A stretch of 64,000 nucleotides of DNA from JABCPE02 sp963530615 (GCA_963530615.1 CAUSDX010000001.1:169296-233295); one strand, 5' to 3'; positions 53,276 through 62,235 are shown, numbered from the stretch's first letter. The notes: generated by a model not told the origin, from the sequence alone. Translations and numbers: made by a program.

Positions 53276-53740
53276 ATGAAAAAAGAAGTAAATAATCAAA
53301 GTATAGAAGTAATCAAGGATGTTTTGCGTCAATATCTAAAAGACAAAGGACTAAGAAACACCCCCGAAAGATATACTATTTTAGAAGAAATCTATAATTA
53401 TGATGAACATTTTAATGTAGATGACCTTTATCTTCTGATGCTTCAGAGAAAATACCATATAAGTAAAGCTACAATTTACAATACCATAGAGGTATTTTTA
53501 GATGCAGGATTGATTCGCAAACACCAGTTTGGGGAAGGCTCTACTTATGAAAAGTCTTATTTTGACAAACAACATGACCATTTGGTCTTGTATAAAAGTG
53601 GAAGTGATAAAGAAATTGAGGAAATTATAGAGTTTTGTGACCCAAGAATACAAGCCATTAAAGACTCTATTGAAAATATTTTTAATGTCAAAATAGATAG
53701 TCATACTCTTTATTTTTTTGGACAAAAGAAGGAAGAATAA
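53276..53740 (+). CDS. fur: Fur-family transcriptional regulator without the CxxC zinc pair
   Basis: The 154-residue protein from the ATG at 53276 has the winged-helix of Fur: LRNTPERYTILEEIYNYDEHFNVDDLYLLM, then ISKATIYNTIEVFLDAGLIRKHQF. The dimer domain keeps the regulatory-site ligands DKQHDHLVLY. Where most Fur proteins carry the CxxC pair of the structural zinc, it reads YKSGS; one Cys remains in IEFCDPRIQ. Metal specificity (iron, zinc or manganese) and the subgroup are therefore uncertain. It is the first of a possible unit with the ostA-like gene 38 bp downstream. Confidence 0.85.
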   Translation: MKKEVNNQSIEVIKDVLRQYLKDKGLRNTPERYTILEEIYNYDEHFNVDDLYLLMLQRKYHISKATIYNTIEVFLDAGLIRKHQFGEGSTYEKSYFDKQHDHLVLYKSGSDKEIEEIIEFCDPRIQAIKDSIENIFNVKIDSHTLYFFGQKKEE

Positions 53741-53778
53741 AATCTTTTACTTTTTATAAACATCTTATTTTCAACACG

Positions 53779-55515
53779 ATGAAGGAAAAAGTTTTTCTTG
53801 TTTTTTTCTCATTTATCTCTTTATTTTTCATAGCACAAAATAATTCTACCAATAAAGATTTAACTAAAGATCCTTTTTTCATTCCTGCCTCAAAAAGTAA
53901 GGAACAACCAACTAAAATCAAAATCATTCACGCTGATTTAACCCAAAAAAAAGCACATGTTTTTAATGGGAATACTTTCATGTCTGGCAATGTTCATTTA
54001 GAACATAAAGGCTCTATTCTCAAAGCCGATACCGTTATTTTTTACTCTGAAAATAACTTTGTGAAAGCCGTTGGAAATACTCAATTAATGACTATCGATG
54101 GGAACAAAATAACTGCAGGAGAAATAGAATATGATGGTAATACCCAAAGAGGCATTGCTCGAAAAAATGTAACTTTAACCGATCCAAAACAGACCATAAA
54201 AACGGAAATTCTCTACTATGATAGAATTCCTAACACAGCGTATTTTAACACTGGGGGAACTATTTTTAGTAATAGTAGCACAATTTGGACTAAAACAGCC
54301 TCTTATAATATCAATACTAAAATGATTGATGTCACAGGGAATGTTAGCATTGATAATAACCAATACCGAGTAGAAGGTTCTAAAATTATACAAAATCAAA
54401 ATACCAATACAGCAATTTTTTCGGGCCCCACAACGATTATTAACAAAAATACCCCTTCCAACTATATTTATACCGAAAAAGGAACCTATAAAATGACTTC
54501 CAAAGAAGTTTTCCTTAATAAAAATTCTAAAATTTATTATAACGGAAAAATTCTCACAGGAGACACTATGTATTACAATCAAAACACTGGATTTGGAACA
54601 GCAAAAGGAAATGTAATTCTTGATGACCCAAAAGAAAATCGATTTGTAAAGGGTGGATACGGAGAAATGTTTGAACTGAAAGACTCTGCTATGATTACCG
54701 AAAAACCTTATGCTGTAAAAATCCTTAAACAAGACTCTATTTATTTTTCTGCTGAAAAAATCTTAGTTTTCCAAAAAAAAGATTCTCAAAAAATTAAAAA
54801 AAGTTATCTCCGAGCGTTCCATAAAGCAAGAATGTTTAAGTCTAATGCTCAAGCCAGAGCTGATTCTTTAAGTTTTAACGAAACCGATGGAGAACTTCAT
54901 CTTTTAACAAAGCCGATACTTTGGACAGGAGAAAGACAAGTAACAGGCGATACTATTAAAGTATTTTTTGACACCCAAAAGGAAAAAATGGACTCTCTAA
55001 AAGTGATTAACAATGCCTTTGCGATCAGTAAAGTAGATTCTCTTAATTTGAAAGATGAATTTAATCAAGTCAAAGGAAAATACATGTCCATTTACCTTCA
55101 AAATAACGAAATCCAAACTATCAAAGTAACTAAAAACGCCCAGTCCATCACCTATGCCGAAAGTGAAAATTCCAAAACTAAAACGGTGGACAGATTGGGC
55201 ATCGCTCTCTCCACTTGTGGTGAAATAGAAACTCACTTTGAGGAGAAGCAGGTCTATGTCATATCATGCAATATTGATGCAAATAATGATATTTATCCCA
55301 TGAGCAAAATAGCTCCCGAAAGGCGTAAATTCCCTGATTTTAATTGGAATACCAAAGACCGCCCACGGAAATGGCAAGACATTTTCTTAAACTCCCCAGA
55401 GCATGAAGAAATTCTATATCAAGCAGATACGGAACTATTTGACCAAGCGGAAAGAAAACGACAAGAAGAAATTGAAAAACAAAACGAAAATAAAATAAAA
55501 CGAATCAAAAAATAA
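53779..55515 (+). CDS. OstA-like/LptA-related protein of LPS export
   Basis: The 578-residue secreted protein (signal peptide MKEKVFLVFFSFISLFFIAQ) is made of repeated LptA/OstA beta-jellyroll segments: KIKIIHADLTQKKAHVFNGNTFMSGNVHLEHKG, LKADTVIFY, KITAGEIEYDG and ILTGDTMYYNQNTGFGTAKGNV. A C-terminal helical, Lys/Glu-rich tail follows. It probably bridges or guides LPS across the periplasm toward LptD; lptE is elsewhere in this window. The last 11 nt overlap a convergent gene fragment. Confidence 0.88.
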   Translation: MKEKVFLVFFSFISLFFIAQNNSTNKDLTKDPFFIPASKSKEQPTKIKIIHADLTQKKAHVFNGNTFMSGNVHLEHKGSILKADTVIFYSENNFVKAVGNTQLMTIDGNKITAGEIEYDGNTQRGIARKNVTLTDPKQTIKTEILYYDRIPNTAYFNTGGTIFSNSSTIWTKTASYNINTKMIDVTGNVSIDNNQYRVEGSKIIQNQNTNTAIFSGPTTIINKNTPSNYIYTEKGTYKMTSKEVFLNKNSKIYYNGKILTGDTMYYNQNTGFGTAKGNVILDDPKENRFVKGGYGEMFELKDSAMITEKPYAVKILKQDSIYFSAEKILVFQKKDSQKIKKSYLRAFHKARMFKSNAQARADSLSFNETDGELHLLTKPILWTGERQVTGDTIKVFFDTQKEKMDSLKVINNAFAISKVDSLNLKDEFNQVKGKYMSIYLQNNEIQTIKVTKNAQSITYAESENSKTKTVDRLGIALSTCGEIETHFEEKQVYVISCNIDANNDIYPMSKIAPERRKFPDFNWNTKDRPRKWQDIFLNSPEHEEILYQADTELFDQAERKRQEEIEKQNENKIKRIKK

Positions 55516-55891
55516 AAAACAGAAGGCAAAATGCTTTCTGTTTTTTGTGCTTAATGTTAAAGAATATATATATTCCTTTATCTCCAGATTTTTCTATTGC
55601 AGATTCTACTAATTTTAAATTATTTCTTGAACATATAGCAATAAATATTCCTAACTCATCAGCTAAAGTTTTGATAAATTTCATAAACGAAATAAAGTCC
55701 TCCCCTTCATTAGAAAGCATATTATTTCTTATTCCTTCTACTCCAATTTCTGACAATGTTCCTTTCCACAATGTATCATCTACCAATTTTATATCCCCTT
55801 TCTTATACTGAAAGTATATATAATCCTTTAGGGCAGGTAGTATTTCATTAAATTTCCCCCAAGTAGACTCTTTAAAATCTTTTCCAATCAT
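55505..55891 (-). CDS. Orphan ORF beside the integrase remnant, probably a gene fragment
   Basis: I do not recognise this 128-residue ORF. It begins MIGKDFKESTWGKFNEILPALKDYIYF and has a segment, ELGIFIAICSRNNLKLVESAIEK, that faintly recalls FkbH-type HAD proteins; that likeness may be chance. The last 15 codons run through the ostA terminator hairpin and end in its T run as FCLLFFIF, so the natural 3' end is probably lost. It starts 9 bp after a truncated integrase on the same strand, so both look like leftovers of one mobile element. Confidence 0.45.
   Translation of the reverse strand: MIGKDFKESTWGKFNEILPALKDYIYFQYKKGDIKLVDDTLWKGTLSEIGVEGIRNNMLSNEGEDFISFMKFIKTLADELGIFIAICSRNNLKLVESAIEKSGDKGIYIFFNIKHKKQKAFCLLFFIF
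55514..55546 (+). terminator. Terminator after the ostA-like gene
   Basis: AAAAACAGAA and TTTCTGTTTTTT pair (with an inner GC/GC step). It overlaps the end of the minus-strand orphan ORF. Confidence 0.75.
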
Positions 55892-55900
55892 CTTTTTAAT

Positions 55901-56242
55901 CTATCCATATATTCTGAATAGAACTATTTGTTTTTGAGCATTTTCCCCTTTATATTTTTTGAAAATATCTTCTACATCAAAGTTATTCCCTTGAACCTGT
56001 AGAAATAAAAAAGCCTGATTAATTTGGCTTTTAATCAGACTTAGTTGAGTATTTATTTGAGTATTTTCTGTATTCAGAGGAACTGCTTGTTGTTTAGCTG
56101 AACTCCAATTATTTGGATTAATGAATAATCCTGTGGAAAAAGGTTTTCTCTTGTTATTAAAGGTAATTCTACATTCTATAGGACAAATTCCTTTACTATT
56201 GATTTTGTTTTTTCTTATAAGGTATAATATTGATAATTTCAT
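55901..56242 (-). pseudogene. Site-specific tyrosine recombinase, N-terminal fragment
   Basis: The 113-residue ORF is the N-terminus of a Bacteroidota-type phage integrase: MKLSILYLIRKNKINSKGICPIECRITFNNKRKPFSTGLFINPNNW is the arm-DNA-binding beta domain, and IDVEDIFKKYKG-like FDVEDIFKKYKGENAQKQIVLF begins the SAM-like domain. It then stops at RIYG, so the whole catalytic domain (Arg...His-x-x-Arg...Tyr) is missing. It lies just downstream of the 3' end of tRNA-Asn, a classic insertion site. The rest of the element is gone apart from the adjacent orphan ORF. Confidence 0.82.
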
Positions 56243-56263
56243 AGTATTTATAAGGGTTTGTAT

Positions 56264-56305
56264 GGGTAACCTAATAATTTTAATTGGGTAACCTAATAGG
56301 CAACC
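56264..56305. repeat. Three short iterons upstream of the integrase fragment
   Basis: GGGTAACCTAAT at 56264 and 56286 and a variant AGGCAACCTATT at 56298, i.e. 22 and 12 bp apart. They sit between the tRNA and the integrase start and may be arm-type binding sites of the lost element. Confidence 0.45.
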
Positions 56306-56384
56306 TATTTTTACCTAACATCAAACTAATTATTCAATTATCAAAACAAGAAATTTACTATAAATACTTCATTTACAAGTATAT

Positions 56385-56418
56385 AAAAAAAAGACTCCAA
56401 CATTTCTGTTGAAGTCTT
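56385..56418 (-). terminator. Terminator after tRNA-Asn
   Basis: On the minus strand AAGACTTCAACA pairs with TGTTGGAGTCTT and ends in T8, directly after the tRNA. Confidence 0.85.
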
Positions 56419-56419
56419 G

Positions 56420-56493
56420 CGCCTTTTGCTGGGCTCGAACCAGCGACCCTCTGATTAACAGTCAGATGCTCTAACCGACTGAGCTAAAAAGGC
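56420..56493 (-). tRNA. tRNA-Asn (anticodon GTT)
   Basis: The minus strand folds as a 74-nt tRNA: acceptor GCCTTTT/AAAAGGC with discriminator G, D-arm AGCTCAGTCGGTTAGAGC, anticodon stem CTGAC/ATCAG-type around loop TGTTAAT with anticodon GTT, and T-arm GCTGGTTCGAGCCCAGC. The 3' CCA is not encoded. It has its own promoter and terminator, and an integrase remnant lies downstream of its 3' end. Confidence 0.95.
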
Positions 56494-56515
56494 TGATTGT
56501 TTAATTTTGATACTG

Positions 56516-56523
56516 CAAATGTA
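56516..56523 (-). promoter_or_regulatory. Promoter -7 box of tRNA-Asn
   Basis: Minus-strand TACATTTG, 22 nt before the tRNA 5' end. Confidence 0.55.
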
Positions 56524-56608
56524 TGATGTTTTTTATTCACATACAAATATTATCACATATTTTTTATTCACCAAAATATAAAACACTCATTATCAAAATA
56601 GAAATCTA

Positions 56609-58078
56609 TCAAAACAATTTATAAACATCATTCCCAAAGATAAGAATCATTAGTCCTAACAAGAAGATTACCCCTATCATTTGAGCATATTCCAAAACTT
56701 TTTCAGAGGTAGGTTTGCCTGTTATCATTTCCCAAAGTGTGAAAACTACATGCCCTCCATCTAAACCTGGGATTGGCAAGAGATTGAGAAAAGCCAACCA
56801 AACAGAAAACATCGCTGTAAAACTCCAAAAAGCCGTCCAATTAAACTCCGTAGGCATCATTTTAACGATTCCTATCGGTCCTGAGACTTGTTTATAACCT
56901 TCTGTTTGTTTATTGAATAATATTTTGAATTGTTTCACTTGCTGTGTCAAAGACTCTATCGTTCTTTCAAAACCTCTTGGAATTGAAGCAAAAAATCCTA
57001 TTTCTTGGGTCACTTTTGCTTGTTCCAAAATATTTTCCATCGGAGTAATATCTGGCATGAAACCTAATTTACCATACTTATCAGTTACAACCTCCACATT
57101 TTTATGCTCATTATTTCTAATAAACTCTATACTTACTTTTTTATTTTTATTTAATTCTAATGTTTTAGTCACCTCATCAAAGAAAAGCGTAGGCTGTCCG
57201 TTAATCCCCACTATTTTATCTCCTTTTTCTAACCCTGCCAATTTTGCAGGTTTTCCTTCCAAAACAGAATCCACAATTGTAGGAGTTCTCACACTTAAAT
57301 AACTACCAGCCCCTGTTTTTAATACTTCTCCAACGCCTTCTTTGTTAATATCTAAAACAATCTCTTTACCATCTCTCAAAACATTTACTTTATCAGCAAA
57401 AAGTATCTCTACTCCTAATGAATTAAACGATTTAATCTCTTTCCCATCAATACTGATGATTCTATCTCCTGACTTCAATCCCATTTTCTCACCGGCAGTA
57501 TTCACCGCTATCCCATCCTCTATTTTTGTATTATCATAATAGCTCTCCCCATTAAAAAAGCTTAACGCTGAAAAAATCAACCACGCTAAAAAGAAATTCA
57601 CAGTAACCCCTCCTAACATGATAATTAACCTTTGCCAAGCTGGCTTACTACGAAATTCCCAAGGCTCAGCAGGTTTCTTCATTTGTTCCGTATCCATACT
57701 TTCATCTATCATTCCTGCTATCTTGACATACCCCCCAAACGGAAGCCAACCAATCCCCCATTGAGTAGAATCCCTATGTTTTCTCCAATCATCATCTGGC
57801 AAATTTTCTACATTGATAGGAACCTCTTTCTTTTTACCATCTACTTCTATGATTTCTGTATCTGCAAGATTCTTAAAGAAAAATTTATACTTCCATTTCC
57901 CATTGATTTTTTTCATTGCAAATAATGAAAACCATGGGTCAAAAAATAAATAAAATTTCTCTGCACGAGTTTTGAACCACTTTGCTGGTAAATAATGTCC
58001 TAACTCGTGCAATATCACTAAAATAGAAATGCTTAAAACAAACTGAGATACTTGTATTACTAAATCCATTAATATCAT
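56609..58078 (-). CDS. rseP: RIP metalloprotease RseP (site-2 protease)
   Basis: Inner-membrane zinc protease that cuts within membrane helices, for example of anti-sigma factors. The 489-residue protein has HELGH at about residue 25 in the first helix, a PDZ pair in the periplasm (GEKMGLKSGDRIISIDGKEI and AKLAGLEKGDKIVGINGQPTL), and the second metal motif LLPIPGLDGGHVVFTLWEMITG near the end. Four membrane helices are visible. An insertion after HELGH, with FFKNLADTEIIEVDGKK, is normal in Bacteroidota. The ATG at 58069 is an alternative start. Confidence 0.94.
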   Translation of the reverse strand: MILMDLVIQVSQFVLSISILVILHELGHYLPAKWFKTRAEKFYLFFDPWFSLFAMKKINGKWKYKFFFKNLADTEIIEVDGKKKEVPINVENLPDDDWRKHRDSTQWGIGWLPFGGYVKIAGMIDESMDTEQMKKPAEPWEFRSKPAWQRLIIMLGGVTVNFFLAWLIFSALSFFNGESYYDNTKIEDGIAVNTAGEKMGLKSGDRIISIDGKEIKSFNSLGVEILFADKVNVLRDGKEIVLDINKEGVGEVLKTGAGSYLSVRTPTIVDSVLEGKPAKLAGLEKGDKIVGINGQPTLFFDEVTKTLELNKNKKVSIEFIRNNEHKNVEVVTDKYGKLGFMPDITPMENILEQAKVTQEIGFFASIPRGFERTIESLTQQVKQFKILFNKQTEGYKQVSGPIGIVKMMPTEFNWTAFWSFTAMFSVWLAFLNLLPIPGLDGGHVVFTLWEMITGKPTSEKVLEYAQMIGVIFLLGLMILIFGNDVYKLF

Positions 58079-58101
58079 TTTTTAATTAAAAACTTACTTT
58101 G

Positions 58102-58109
58102 CAAAGATA
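58102..58109 (-). promoter_or_regulatory. Promoter -7 box of rseP
   Basis: Minus-strand TATCTTTG, 23 nt before the rseP ATG. Confidence 0.6.
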
Positions 58110-58132
58110 AGAAATCTAAACACAATTATACA

Positions 58133-58169
58133 CAAAAAGGATTCAAGTTATTCCTAACTCAAATCCTTT
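58133..58169 (-). terminator. Terminator after the DUF3276 gene
   Basis: On the minus strand AAAGGATTTGAGTTA pairs with TAACTTGAATCCTTT (two mismatches), followed by T-rich sequence. Confidence 0.7.
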
Positions 58170-58212
58170 CCATCTTAAAATTTTAAACTTATGAATAAAA
58201 AAATCTTTCTTT

Positions 58213-58548
58213 TTATAAATCATCATCAGAATCGATCGTGAAAGAACGAGATTTGAAATCTTTATCATGTCTTTCAGAAATCACATCCTCTCCTTTCTGC
58301 TCAATGATGAAATTGGTAGATTCGTTAAACATCTCCACGAAGTTTTTAAAGTCTTCTTTGTAAAGATAAATCTTATGCTTTTCAAAAGTAGCCTCTCCAC
58401 TTTCGCTAAAGTTTTTCTTACTCTCTGTAATTGTAAGATAATAATCTCCTGCCTTAGTTTCTCTAACATCAAAGAAATAAGTTCTCCTACCTGCTTTTAA
58501 CACCTTTGTGAAAATTTCATTTTCTTGGCGTTCCTTGTAATCACTCAT
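58213..58548 (-). CDS. DUF3276 (PUR-alpha-like) nucleic-acid-binding protein
   Basis: The 111-residue protein belongs to the small PUR family of Bacteroidota and spirochaetes. ENEIFTKVLKAGRRTYFFDVRETKAGDYYLTITESKK and HKIYLYKEDFKNFVEMF form one beta-beta-beta-beta-alpha PUR repeat, which binds single-stranded DNA or RNA as a dimer. The acidic tail ends SDDDL. Its cellular role is not settled. It has its own promoter and terminator. Confidence 0.88.
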   Translation of the reverse strand: MSDYKERQENEIFTKVLKAGRRTYFFDVRETKAGDYYLTITESKKNFSESGEATFEKHKIYLYKEDFKNFVEMFNESTNFIIEQKGEDVISERHDKDFKSRSFTIDSDDDL

Positions 58549-58577
58549 TTTTTAATACTTTTTTAAAATCTACTACA

Positions 58578-58585
58578 CAAATGTA
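58578..58585 (-). promoter_or_regulatory. Promoter -7 box of the DUF3276 gene
   Basis: Minus-strand TACATTTG, 29 nt before the start codon. Confidence 0.5.
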
Positions 58586-58670
58586 TATAATTATTTTTTA
58601 ATTCACAAAAATAAATTTCAAAAGTCTGCTAAAAATCATATTTTTCAGTAAATTTTTATCATTTTCATTT

Positions 58671-60317
58671 TTAAAGTTCCACAAAATCACCTTTTTCCAC
58701 ACTTTCTCGGTGAGTGATAATGATAACTGTCCTATTTTTAATCTCATTCTCAATATTTCTTAAAATATTATTTTCCGTTTTAGTATCTAATGCCGAAAGA
58801 CAGTCATCAAAAATCATTATTTGAGGATATTTTATCAAAGCTCTTGCGATGCATATTCTCTGTTTTTGCCCTCCCGATAGCATAACTCCTCGCTCTCCTA
58901 CCACCGTTTGATATTTATCCTTAAAATTCATAATATCATGATGAACATCTGCAATTTTTGCATATTTTTCTATCAACTCTGGAGTGGGCTTATCTATTGC
59001 AAAACCAATATTATTTTCTATACTATCCGAGAACAAATAGCTCTCTTGCGGCACATAACCAATGAATTTTCTGTAAAGTTCCAAATTATGTTCTTTTAAA
59101 TTTTTACCATCAAGTAAAATCTCACCTTCATCGGGGTCTATCAATCTACAAAGCAAAAGAGCAATAGTAGATTTCCCACTTCCTGTCTTTCCTGTAATTG
59201 TCAAAAATTCTCCTGCTTTGACCTTAAAACTTAAATTATCCAAAGCCTTAATTCCTGTATTTGGATAAGTATAACTCACATTCCTAAACTCTATATCTCC
59301 CTTAATATCATAAATATTATAATTGGTATTGACAATCTCACTTTTCATTTCCAGAAATTCATTAACTCTCTTCATAGAAGCCTCAGCTCTTTGATTGATG
59401 GAAGTTACCCAACCTACTGTGCTAAACGGAATTACCAGAAAATTAGCATACATAAAAAAATTTGCAATCATACCGACATTAATTTCTCCATCAATATATT
59501 TCTGTCCCCCAATGTAGAGAATGGCCATATCTAAAATCCCTATCACAAAAATCATAGAAGTGAAAAAGAAATTTTCATATTTTGCCAAATCTATGGCTCT
59601 ATTCTGGTAATCTAAAACTTTTTCTCTGTATTTTTGCTGAATATAATTCTCTTTATTAAAGAACTTAACTACCCTTATTCCCGAAAAACTATCTTGCACA
59701 AAAGTAGAAATATTAGACTGGCTCTGTTGCATCTCTTTTGATTTTACCCCCACTATTCCACTTACTTTATACATAGAAAACGAAAGTATCGGCAATAAGA
59801 TAAGCACTACCATCGTAATTTGAACATCTGATTGAAACATGTAAAAACTTGTGATCATCAATAATATAGCCAAATTTACTACATACATAACGCCTGGCCC
59901 AAGATACATTCTAATTGCAATAATATCCTCGCTCAGCCTATTCATTAAATCTCCTATCGTGGTCTTCTTAAATGCCGTAACAGATAAAGTTTGATAATGC
60001 TCATAAATCTTATTCTTTAATTCATATTCTATCTCACGAGAGGTAACAATAATAGTTTGTCTCATGAAAAATCTAAACACCCCTGCAGTAATAGACACCC
60101 CTACAATCAACCCTCCGTTCAAAGCTAATGTTTTTAGCAATCTCTCCCTCTCCACTTTCTCATCACTCAACACTTCTTTAATTAAATCAACCGTTTCTCC
60201 TAAATATTGCACCCAATAAATAGAAAAAAAATTACTTAAAAATATAAAAACAAGCCCTAAACCAAGCATTTTTCTATGCTTCCAAAAATAAGGGTTAAGA
60301 GATTTTAATGCTCTCAT
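58671..60317 (-). CDS. ABC exporter (fused permease-ATPase) with shortened C-terminus
   Basis: The 548-residue protein has six membrane helices (about 1-310) and an ATPase domain: Walker A GKTGSGKST, Q-loop FIGYVPQESYLFSD, signature LSGGQKQR, Walker B QIMIFDDCLSALD and H-loop His in IIITHRES. The usual 35-40 residues after the H-loop (the strand with ADKIIVL...G and end helices) are missing: after THRES it reads VEKGDFVEL and stops. That tail looks like the end of the expected IVEKGTHEEL motif joined early. It may be a deletion; activity is uncertain. The substrate is unknown (lipid or drug, MsbA-like). Confidence 0.87.
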   Translation of the reverse strand: MRALKSLNPYFWKHRKMLGLGLVFIFLSNFFSIYWVQYLGETVDLIKEVLSDEKVERERLLKTLALNGGLIVGVSITAGVFRFFMRQTIIVTSREIEYELKNKIYEHYQTLSVTAFKKTTIGDLMNRLSEDIIAIRMYLGPGVMYVVNLAILLMITSFYMFQSDVQITMVVLILLPILSFSMYKVSGIVGVKSKEMQQSQSNISTFVQDSFSGIRVVKFFNKENYIQQKYREKVLDYQNRAIDLAKYENFFFTSMIFVIGILDMAILYIGGQKYIDGEINVGMIANFFMYANFLVIPFSTVGWVTSINQRAEASMKRVNEFLEMKSEIVNTNYNIYDIKGDIEFRNVSYTYPNTGIKALDNLSFKVKAGEFLTITGKTGSGKSTIALLLCRLIDPDEGEILLDGKNLKEHNLELYRKFIGYVPQESYLFSDSIENNIGFAIDKPTPELIEKYAKIADVHHDIMNFKDKYQTVVGERGVMLSGGQKQRICIARALIKYPQIMIFDDCLSALDTKTENNILRNIENEIKNRTVIIITHRESVEKGDFVEL

Positions 60318-60431
60318 TTACTCAAAATATTTATTAAAAAGACTCACAAATTATCCTTTTTCATTTATCGGAATTGACACAATTTTCTTTCTTGTATCTT
60401 CTCTTTAAAACCATAAAAAACACGGATACTC

Positions 60432-61028
60432 CTACCTCCTATCATTATTTCTCATCAATTTGGCTACATATTTTCCTATAATATCAAATTCTAAATTAAC
60501 TCTATCTCCTACTTTCAAATTCTTCAAATTCGTATTCTCCCATGTGTAAGGAATAATCGCTACCGCAAAATCACTCTCACCACTATGTGCCACTGTAAGA
60601 CTGATTCCATTCACTGCAATAGACCCTTGTGCTACAGTGGTAAATTGATTTTTACCTTCATATTTTACATGAATATAAAAACTTCCTTCTCTATCTTCTA
60701 TAGACTTTACTATACCTACCTCATCTACATGACCTTGAACGATATGCCCATCTAAACGAGCATTCATCTGTACACAACGCTCTAAATTCACCTCCGTGCC
60801 GACTTGCCAATCTTCAATATTAGTTTTCTCTAAAGTCTCTATCATTGCTGTTACTCTATATTGTTCATTTTCCAAATGATCTACAGTGAGACAACAGCCA
60901 TTATGTGAAATACTTTGATCTATTTTCAATTCATCTACAAAAGGACAACTCATCGTATAATGAATATTTGAACCTTTTTTTTCTATCTTTTCTACTCTAC
61001 CTATCGCTTCTATAATTCCTGTAAACAT
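60432..61028 (-). CDS. ribE: Riboflavin synthase, alpha subunit type
   Basis: Dismutates two 6,7-dimethyl-8-ribityllumazine molecules to riboflavin. The 198 residues contain two lumazine-binding barrels: MFTGIIEAIGRVEKIEKKGSN with SISHNGCCLTV, then QMNARLDGHIVQGHVDEVGIV with SIAVNGISLTVA. The C-terminal helix IIGKYVAKLMR trimerises it. Length is standard. No FMN riboswitch-like leader could be recognised in the short upstream gap. Confidence 0.95.
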   Translation of the reverse strand: MFTGIIEAIGRVEKIEKKGSNIHYTMSCPFVDELKIDQSISHNGCCLTVDHLENEQYRVTAMIETLEKTNIEDWQVGTEVNLERCVQMNARLDGHIVQGHVDEVGIVKSIEDREGSFYIHVKYEGKNQFTTVAQGSIAVNGISLTVAHSGESDFAVAIIPYTWENTNLKNLKVGDRVNLEFDIIGKYVAKLMRNNDRR

Positions 61029-61126
61029 ATTCTTCCTTTTTTAGGATTGATAAAGTTAATATATTTTTCTAATACTGAAAAAACTTTATTCATCTATTTT
61101 TCATTCTGTATTTACTAAAATTAACC

Positions 61127-61134
61127 TATTTTTG
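61127..61134 (+). promoter_or_regulatory. Promoter -7 box of pdxA
   Basis: TATTTTTG, 18 nt before the ATG at 61153. Confidence 0.55.
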
Positions 61135-61152
61135 TATAAATTTTGAATAAAA

Positions 61153-62235
61153 ATGAATAATAAAAAAATAAAAGTAGGAATATCCATCGGTGATTATAAT
61201 GGCATAGGACCTGAAATTATCTTAAAAGCATTAAAAGATAAAAACATTACAGATTTTTTTACGCCTATCATCTTCGGATCAGGCAAGTTATTTTCTTACC
61301 AAAAAAATATTTTTAATTTACAATTCAACTTCAACTATATCTCCCATGCTTCTCATGCTGTAGATGAAAAAATTAACATCGTAAATTTGAGAAAAGATGA
61401 TATGAATGTAAATTTCGGCACTCCTACTGAGGAATCTACCCTGTTAGCGATAGATTCTTTAGAAGCTGCTACAAATGCACTCATGAAAGGAGAAATAGAT
61501 GTTTTGGTAACGGCTCCCATCAATAAAGATGAAATGCTCAAGCACGGCTTCAAATACACAGGGCATACGGAATATTTAGAGAAAAGGTTTGGGAAAAATG
61601 GACTAATGTTTTTAGTTAGTGAAGACCTAAAAGTCGCTGTTTCTACCCATCACATTCCTATTTCAAAGGTTGCTGAAAACATCACCAAAGAACGCATCAA
61701 AGAACAGGTAAAAACCATGAACCACTGCCTAAAACAAGATTTCTCTATTCAAAAACCTAAAATCGCAATTTTAGGACTAAACCCCCACTCGGGTGATGGA
61801 GGTGCTATCGGTACCCAGGAAATAGAAATCATAACTCCTGCCATTAAAGAACTCTTTGATGAAGGAATTTTAGCATTCGGACCTTACCCTGCGGATAGTT
61901 TTTTCCAACCGAATAAGTACAAGCATTTTGATGGAGTTTTAGCAATGTATCATGACCAAGGACTGACGCCGTTCAAGACGATTTGCTATGAAGAAGGAGT
62001 GAATTATACCGCTGGTATGCCGTTCATCCGTACCTCTCCAGACCATGGTACGGCGTACGATATCGCTGGTAAAAATTTGGCCGACCCACAATCTTTCATC
62101 GAGGCTATATTTATGGCTATTAAAATATTCAAAAACCGAACAGAGAATTTAGAATTATTAGCCAATCAACTAAAACCAAAAAATACCTCTTATAGTAATA
62201 TTGATGAAGATTTACCCGAAGCTGAAGAAGAATAA
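61153..62235 (+). CDS. pdxA: 4-hydroxythreonine-4-phosphate dehydrogenase
   Basis: Makes the aminoacetone-phosphate precursor of pyridoxal phosphate. The 360-residue protein has KVGISIGDYNGIGPEIILKAL at the N-terminus, VLVTAPINKDEML, FKYTGHTEYLEKRFG with a metal His, LGLNPHSGDGGAIGTQE, MYHDQGLTPFKTICYEEGVNYTAG and TSPDHGTAYDIAGKN, the family signature. Full length, with a typical acidic tail. It is the last core gene before the accessory island that ends at groL. Confidence 0.96.
   Translation: MNNKKIKVGISIGDYNGIGPEIILKALKDKNITDFFTPIIFGSGKLFSYQKNIFNLQFNFNYISHASHAVDEKINIVNLRKDDMNVNFGTPTEESTLLAIDSLEAATNALMKGEIDVLVTAPINKDEMLKHGFKYTGHTEYLEKRFGKNGLMFLVSEDLKVAVSTHHIPISKVAENITKERIKEQVKTMNHCLKQDFSIQKPKIAILGLNPHSGDGGAIGTQEIEIITPAIKELFDEGILAFGPYPADSFFQPNKYKHFDGVLAMYHDQGLTPFKTICYEEGVNYTAGMPFIRTSPDHGTAYDIAGKNLADPQSFIEAIFMAIKIFKNRTENLELLANQLKPKNTSYSNIDEDLPEAEEE

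Noticed and set aside
54175..54732. 185-residue minus-strand ORF inside the ostA-like gene
   Set aside because: It is a frame shadow with biased composition and no recognisable features, opposite a well-supported gene.
55505..56420. Attachment-site duplication of the tRNA-Asn 3' end
   Set aside because: I looked for a second copy of the T-arm/acceptor sequence in this stretch and did not see one; the far end of the former element may be lost.
61029..61126. FMN riboswitch for ribE
   Set aside because: The gap upstream of ribE is too short and lacks the conserved RFN element segments.
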